Below are positions 59,350-64,000 of a DNA stretch of 64,000 nt, one piece after another. A program made the position numbers and the translations under genes. The DNA lies in assembly GCF_044326205.1 (NCBI RefSeq), contig NZ_JBIRCY010000034.1, forward strand, positions 1 through 64,000, given 5' to 3'. The stretch is from Kumtagia sp044326205. GTDB lineage: Bacteria; Pseudomonadota; Alphaproteobacteria; Rhizobiales; Rhizobiaceae. The notes beneath the pieces were generated by a model that worked only from the letters and a program-made list of their open reading frames with translations, was not told the origin of the DNA and made no database searches. Each line of letters opens with the position of its first letter. The first letter of the stretch is position 1.

Positions 59350-60420
59350 CTAGTTCTGCCTGGTCGGTTTGCTTGCCTTTGTCGCTATGACCTTCTTGCG
59401 CATGCCAGCTTCGAGATAGTTGCGGCGGTAAACGTCCAGCGCCGCGGCCGCCGCGATCACCAGGCCGCTGACGACGGAGTCCCAGTTCGGCGGGACGTTG
59501 AGCAGGTTGACGGCGTTCTGCACGAGGCCGAGCAGGATCACGCCGAGCAGCATGCCGCCCATATTGCCTTCGCCGCCGAACAGGCTGACGCCGCCGATGA
59601 CGACCGCCGCGATGACGGCGAGTTCCATGCCCTGGGCTGCCGTCGCAGCGCCCGCCTCAAAGCGGGCGGTGATGAGCAGGCCGGCAACGGCTGCCATGAA
59701 GCCCGAAATAACGAAGCACAGTATGATGACGCGCTCGGTATTGATGCCGGCGAGCCGCGCGGCAAGCGGATTGCCGCCCGTCGCATAGACCGAACGTCCG
59801 AACTTTGTGCGGGAAAGGACGATCTGCGCGACGATGGCGAGCGCCAGCGTCAGCAGGATGACGGTCGGGATGCCAAAGATGCGGCCGGCCTGGAGTTCGA
59901 CGAAAATCTTCGGCACCGGTGCGATGTTGGTGCCGCCCGAGAAGATGAACGCGACCCCGCGGCCTATGGTCATCGTCGCCAGCGTGGCGATGAGCGCCGG
60001 GATCTTAAGCTTGGTGACGGCGAGCCCGTTGATCAGCCCGATCAGCATGCCGGCACCGATCGCTGCAATAATCGCCATTTCCGGCGACCAGCCATAGAAA
60101 TTGACAAGGCCCACCGAAAGCACCGAGGCCAGCACCAGCACCGAGGCGACCGACAGGTCGATGCCGGCGACCAGGATGACGAAGGTCTGGCCGATGGCGA
60201 CCACGGCGATGATGGTGGCCGACTGCAGCACGTTCTCGATGTTGCGCACGGTCGCGAAGACCGGGCTCATGAACGCCATGATCAGGCTGCCGAGCAGGAT
60301 GACGGCGAGAAGGCCGACGCCCTGCATCAGGTCGATGAACGAGATCTTGCCGCGCAAAATGGACAGGGGACTTGTCTGGCCCGCTGCGCGATCGCTCATC
60401 GAAGGGTTCTCCAAAGCCAT
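59350..60420 (-). CDS. Ribose-type ABC transporter permease (RbsC type)
   Basis: This 356-residue permease of the RbsC/BPD_transp_2 group has eight to ten hydrophobic segments. The family blocks IAVVAIGQTFVILVAGIDLSVASVLVLASVL and GGVSLFGGEGNMGGMLLGVILLGLVQNAVNLL are present. It starts nine bases after the ATPase gene. It pairs with the double-domain ATPase upstream and the RbsB-type protein downstream. The short tail ends in KATKPTRQN-type basic residues. Confidence 0.91.
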   Translation of the reverse strand: MALENPSMSDRAAGQTSPLSILRGKISFIDLMQGVGLLAVILLGSLIMAFMSPVFATVRNIENVLQSATIIAVVAIGQTFVILVAGIDLSVASVLVLASVLSVGLVNFYGWSPEMAIIAAIGAGMLIGLINGLAVTKLKIPALIATLATMTIGRGVAFIFSGGTNIAPVPKIFVELQAGRIFGIPTVILLTLALAIVAQIVLSRTKFGRSVYATGGNPLAARLAGINTERVIILCFVISGFMAAVAGLLITARFEAGAATAAQGMELAVIAAVVIGGVSLFGGEGNMGGMLLGVILLGLVQNAVNLLNVPPNWDSVVSGLVIAAAAALDVYRRNYLEAGMRKKVIATKASKPTRQN

Positions 60421-60429
60421 TTTCTCTTC

Positions 60430-61956
<1,527 letters not shown>

Positions 61957-62146
61957 CGGACCGCTCCGCGGGTCGGCTGAAGCATCCCATGCGCTTCCGT
62001 TGAAGGCGCGATGGCTGCGCGCAATGCGATGTCTCCTCCCCAAGCCGCGGTGTCGGTCCGTGGGACCCGGCGGCCATCCGGCCGGAGGCGTGCCCGGCGG
62101 CGGATTTCTCTCTCCACAATCACGCTATTAGCCGCCTCCTCACATG

Positions 62147-62175
62147 TCAACTGGTAGAGACAGCGGACCAGTTGA
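62147..62175 (-). promoter_or_regulatory. Operator candidate upstream of the Rbs-type operon
   Basis: TCAACTGGT (62147-62155) and ACCAGTTGA (62167-62175) are perfect 9-bp inverted repeats separated by 11 bases. Half-site centres are 20 bases apart, two helical turns, as expected for a dimeric repressor. It lies 191 bases upstream of the ATPase gene and 22 bases after the flavoprotein stop. Seen on the plus strand it is followed by six T, but no plus-strand gene ends here, so a terminator role is less likely. Confidence 0.55.
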
Positions 62176-62197
62176 TTTTTTACCCGCGGACGTGTCC

Positions 62198-64000
62198 TCA
62201 TATCGCCAGCCCCATCGCATAGGCTTCCGCGATGTTGCTTTCGATCAGGCGCGGCGCGACGCAATCGCCGACCCGTTCGATCGTCACGCCGGCGAGCAGC
62301 CTGGAGGCACGGCACCGGTGATAGAGGTCTTCGCGGGAGCGCCGGCCGACGATGGCGACGATTGCATCGAAGCCCTCGATCGTCTGCTCATCGCCGGCAA
62401 CGAGAAGATAGCGGCCGAAGCCTTGCGTGCCCGCGCCGCTGAAGACCGGGCAGACTGTGACACGACCGGGTTCGATCGCCTTCAGCGCGAGACCGCTGCG
62501 GATTACGATGCCCTTGATGGCGGCGCGGCGGTAGAACAGCGTGCGCGTGCCGCTCTCTATGTCGCCGCCGACCATCAGATCTGATGTCACGATCTCGACG
62601 GCGCAGCCTTGGTCGGCGAGATACTCGGCGGTGCCGGCGCCCTCCCAATGGCCGTTGTTGTCGATCACCAGCACACGGCCCCCGAGCCTGACCGCGCCGA
62701 ACATCACCTCGTCGCTCGAATACACGAAGGGCAGGTCGAGGCCGGGAATCGACGGCAGGACCTGCCGGCCGAGTTCCAGCGCCGGCGAGGCCTTGTCCGC
62801 CGTGCGCGGCAGGTTGGGCTCTGAGCCGGTGGCCAGCACGATATGGTCGGGTCCTTCCGCCGCGAGCAGTTCGGGCGTCGCATCGACGCTGGTCCTGACC
62901 GTCACGCCGAGATGATGCAGCATCGCCTCCAGATGATCGGTGACGGCGGCGATGATCGCGTGCTCCGGCTGCCGTGCCGCGAGCGTCACTTGCCCGCCGA
63001 GCGTCTGGCTGCGCTCGACCAGTGTCACCTCATGCCCGCGCCGCGCCGCGATCTCGGCGATTTTCAGCCCGGCCGGTCCGCCGCCGACGACTACGACCTT
63101 CTTGCGTAGCGCGGCCGGCGCGATTGCGCGGTCGTCGACGTCACGCTCGCGCCCGGCGGCCGGGTTGTGCACGCAGCGTATGCCCTTCTCGTGGCCGACC
63201 TGATAGATGCAGGCGTCGTTGCAGGCGATGCAGGAGCGCACGAGATGCGCTTGCCCGCTCCGCAGCTTTTCCGGCGTGTCAGGGTCGGCGACGAGCTGCC
63301 TTGCGAAGCCGATCAGATCCGCCTCGCCGGCAACCAGAATGTCTTCGGCAAGGCTCGGTGGCGCGATGCGGCCGAAGGCGACGACCGGCAGCCTGCTCTG
63401 CTTCTTCAGGGCGGCGTTCAGGCCACGGAAGCTGCCAGCGGTGACGGCGGCCGGCGGTATCTCCATCCAGTAGCTGGAGAAGGAGCCGGCGTCGGAATTC
63501 ATGTAGTCGACGCAGCCGCCGCGCTCGAGGTGCTCGGCCATCCTAAGCCCGTAGTCGAGGCCGTAGCCGAAGGTGGTGAACTCGTCGAGGCAGATGCGCA
63601 CGCCGACCGGAAAGTCGTTGGCGGTGGCGCGCTTGATCGCCTCCAGCACCTCGATCGAGAAGCGCATGCGGTTCTCGAAAGAGCCGCCATAACCGTCGGT
63701 GCGATGGTTGAAGAAGGGCGAGGCGAAGGAGCGGAGCAGACCGTCATGCGCGACCTTGATCTCGACGCCGTCGAAGCCGCCCTCCATGGCGTTGCGGGCG
63801 CTCGCCGCAAAACCCGCGATCGTCGCCTCGATGTCTTCGACATCCATCGCCTTGGTCGAGAAATGGCTCGACGGCTCCGGCATCTGCGACGGCGCCCAGA
63901 GGATGTGCGGCGGGTGTTCGAGCGAAGTATGCCCGCCGTGGGTAAGCTGGCCGAAAATCCTTGTGCCGTGCGCCTGAACGCCGGCGGTCAGCTTTCGGTA
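62198..64000 (-). CDS. Old yellow enzyme/4Fe-4S flavoprotein oxidoreductase, 5' end cut by window (FadH/N-methylproline demethylase-like)
   Basis: The reading frame enters at 64000 and ends at 62198, giving about 600 residues without the true start. The N-terminal part is an old-yellow-enzyme TIM barrel; FGQLTHGGHTSLEHPPHILW, just inside the edge, is the family's active-site region. CIACNDACIYQV...RCVHNP is the cysteine cluster binding one 4Fe-4S centre. The rest is an FAD/NAD(P) domain with VVVVGGGPAGLKIAEIAARRG. This architecture is shared by dienoyl-CoA reductase FadH, trimethylamine dehydrogenase and proline-betaine demethylases. It lies upstream of the Rbs-type operon on the same strand, but a possible operator separates them. 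Confidence 0.88.
   Translation of the reverse strand, partial: YRKLTAGVQAHGTRIFGQLTHGGHTSLEHPPHILWAPSQMPEPSSHFSTKAMDVEDIEATIAGFAASARNAMEGGFDGVEIKVAHDGLLRSFASPFFNHRTDGYGGSFENRMRFSIEVLEAIKRATANDFPVGVRICLDEFTTFGYGLDYGLRMAEHLERGGCVDYMNSDAGSFSSYWMEIPPAAVTAGSFRGLNAALKKQSRLPVVAFGRIAPPSLAEDILVAGEADLIGFARQLVADPDTPEKLRSGQAHLVRSCIACNDACIYQVGHEKGIRCVHNPAAGRERDVDDRAIAPAALRKKVVVVGGGPAGLKIAEIAARRGHEVTLVERSQTLGGQVTLAARQPEHAIIAAVTDHLEAMLHHLGVTVRTSVDATPELLAAEGPDHIVLATGSEPNLPRTADKASPALELGRQVLPSIPGLDLPFVYSSDEVMFGAVRLGGRVLVIDNNGHWEGAGTAEYLADQGCAVEIVTSDLMVGGDIESGTRTLFYRRAAIKGIVIRSGLALKAIEPGRVTVCPVFSGAGTQGFGRYLLVAGDEQTIEGFDAIVAIVGRRSREDLYHRCRASRLLAGVTIERVGDCVAPRLIESNIAEAYAMGLAI

Noticed and set aside
62147..62181. 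Rho-independent terminator (palindrome followed by six T on the plus strand)
   Set aside because: No plus-strand gene ends here. The flanking genes are on the minus strand, where the palindrome precedes a gene and has no T-run after it.

Overview
The window is a GC-rich alphaproteobacterial chromosome or large-replicon segment. The likely source is a member of the Hyphomicrobiales such as Mesorhizobium or a close relative. The grounds are the density of ABC-transporter catabolic loci, the mocDEF-like genes, the rhizobium-type cation antiporter, the prkA-yeaH-spoVR stress operon and GC-rich palindromic intergenic repeats of a rhizobial kind. No rRNA, tRNA, CRISPR array, phage or plasmid-replication gene was seen. 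The genus is an inference from gene content and not from a database search.

Layout. (1) 1-3932, minus strand: a hydantoinase-B-like enzyme, a LivK-type binding protein and a LivG-type ATPase, continuing off the left edge behind an inverted repeat. (2) 4125-7289: a quinone-reductase-like flavoprotein, two different O6-alkylguanine-DNA alkyltransferase homologues, a 2OG-Fe(II) oxygenase coupled to one of them, and a small exported protein. (3) 7317-19680: a divergent carbohydrate locus. Leftward it has a binding protein, two permeases, two unequal ATPases, a Gfo/Idh/MocA dehydrogenase, a TIM-barrel isomerase and a LacI regulator. Rightward it has a second dehydrogenase, a second isomerase and a DUF4432 epimerase-like protein. 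(4) 19722-25403: a LacI regulator divergent from a five-gene operon of MocD-like di-iron oxygenase, MocE-like Rieske ferredoxin, MocF-like reductase, a PanB-like protein lacking canonical active-site residues, and PurU. I read it as an oxidative demethylation unit with built-in one-carbon disposal.

(5) 25698-29645: single genes (an IPNS-like oxygenase, a flavin monooxygenase, a small exported protein and a cupin). (6) 29688-41575: a sugar-acid locus with a UgpABCE-type importer, a GntR regulator, four enolase-superfamily enzymes, an RraA-like protein and a NIPSNAP protein. A 145-bp MITE-like hairpin element supplies the end of one stop codon. (7) 41650-46768: an orphan DUF1902 protein and the prkA-yeaH-spoVR operon, with an EcfG-like promoter in front of prkA. 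(8) 47100-51133: a spermidine/putrescine-type importer. (9) 51134-52807: a repeat-bearing intergenic region and a basic hypothetical protein. (10) 53053-55267: a LacI regulator and a cation/proton antiporter. (11) 55310-64000, minus strand: an old-yellow-enzyme/4Fe-4S flavoprotein cut by the right edge, an Rbs-type importer with the binding protein last, an LVIVD-repeat protein and an FAD oxidoreductase.

Taken together the window is a set of independent uptake-plus-catabolism loci, with a DNA-alkylation repair group and a general-stress kinase operon between them. The most interesting parts are the MocDEF/PanB-like/PurU operon, the transporter whose two ATPases carry complementary motif defects, and the four-enolase sugar-acid locus with its MITE.
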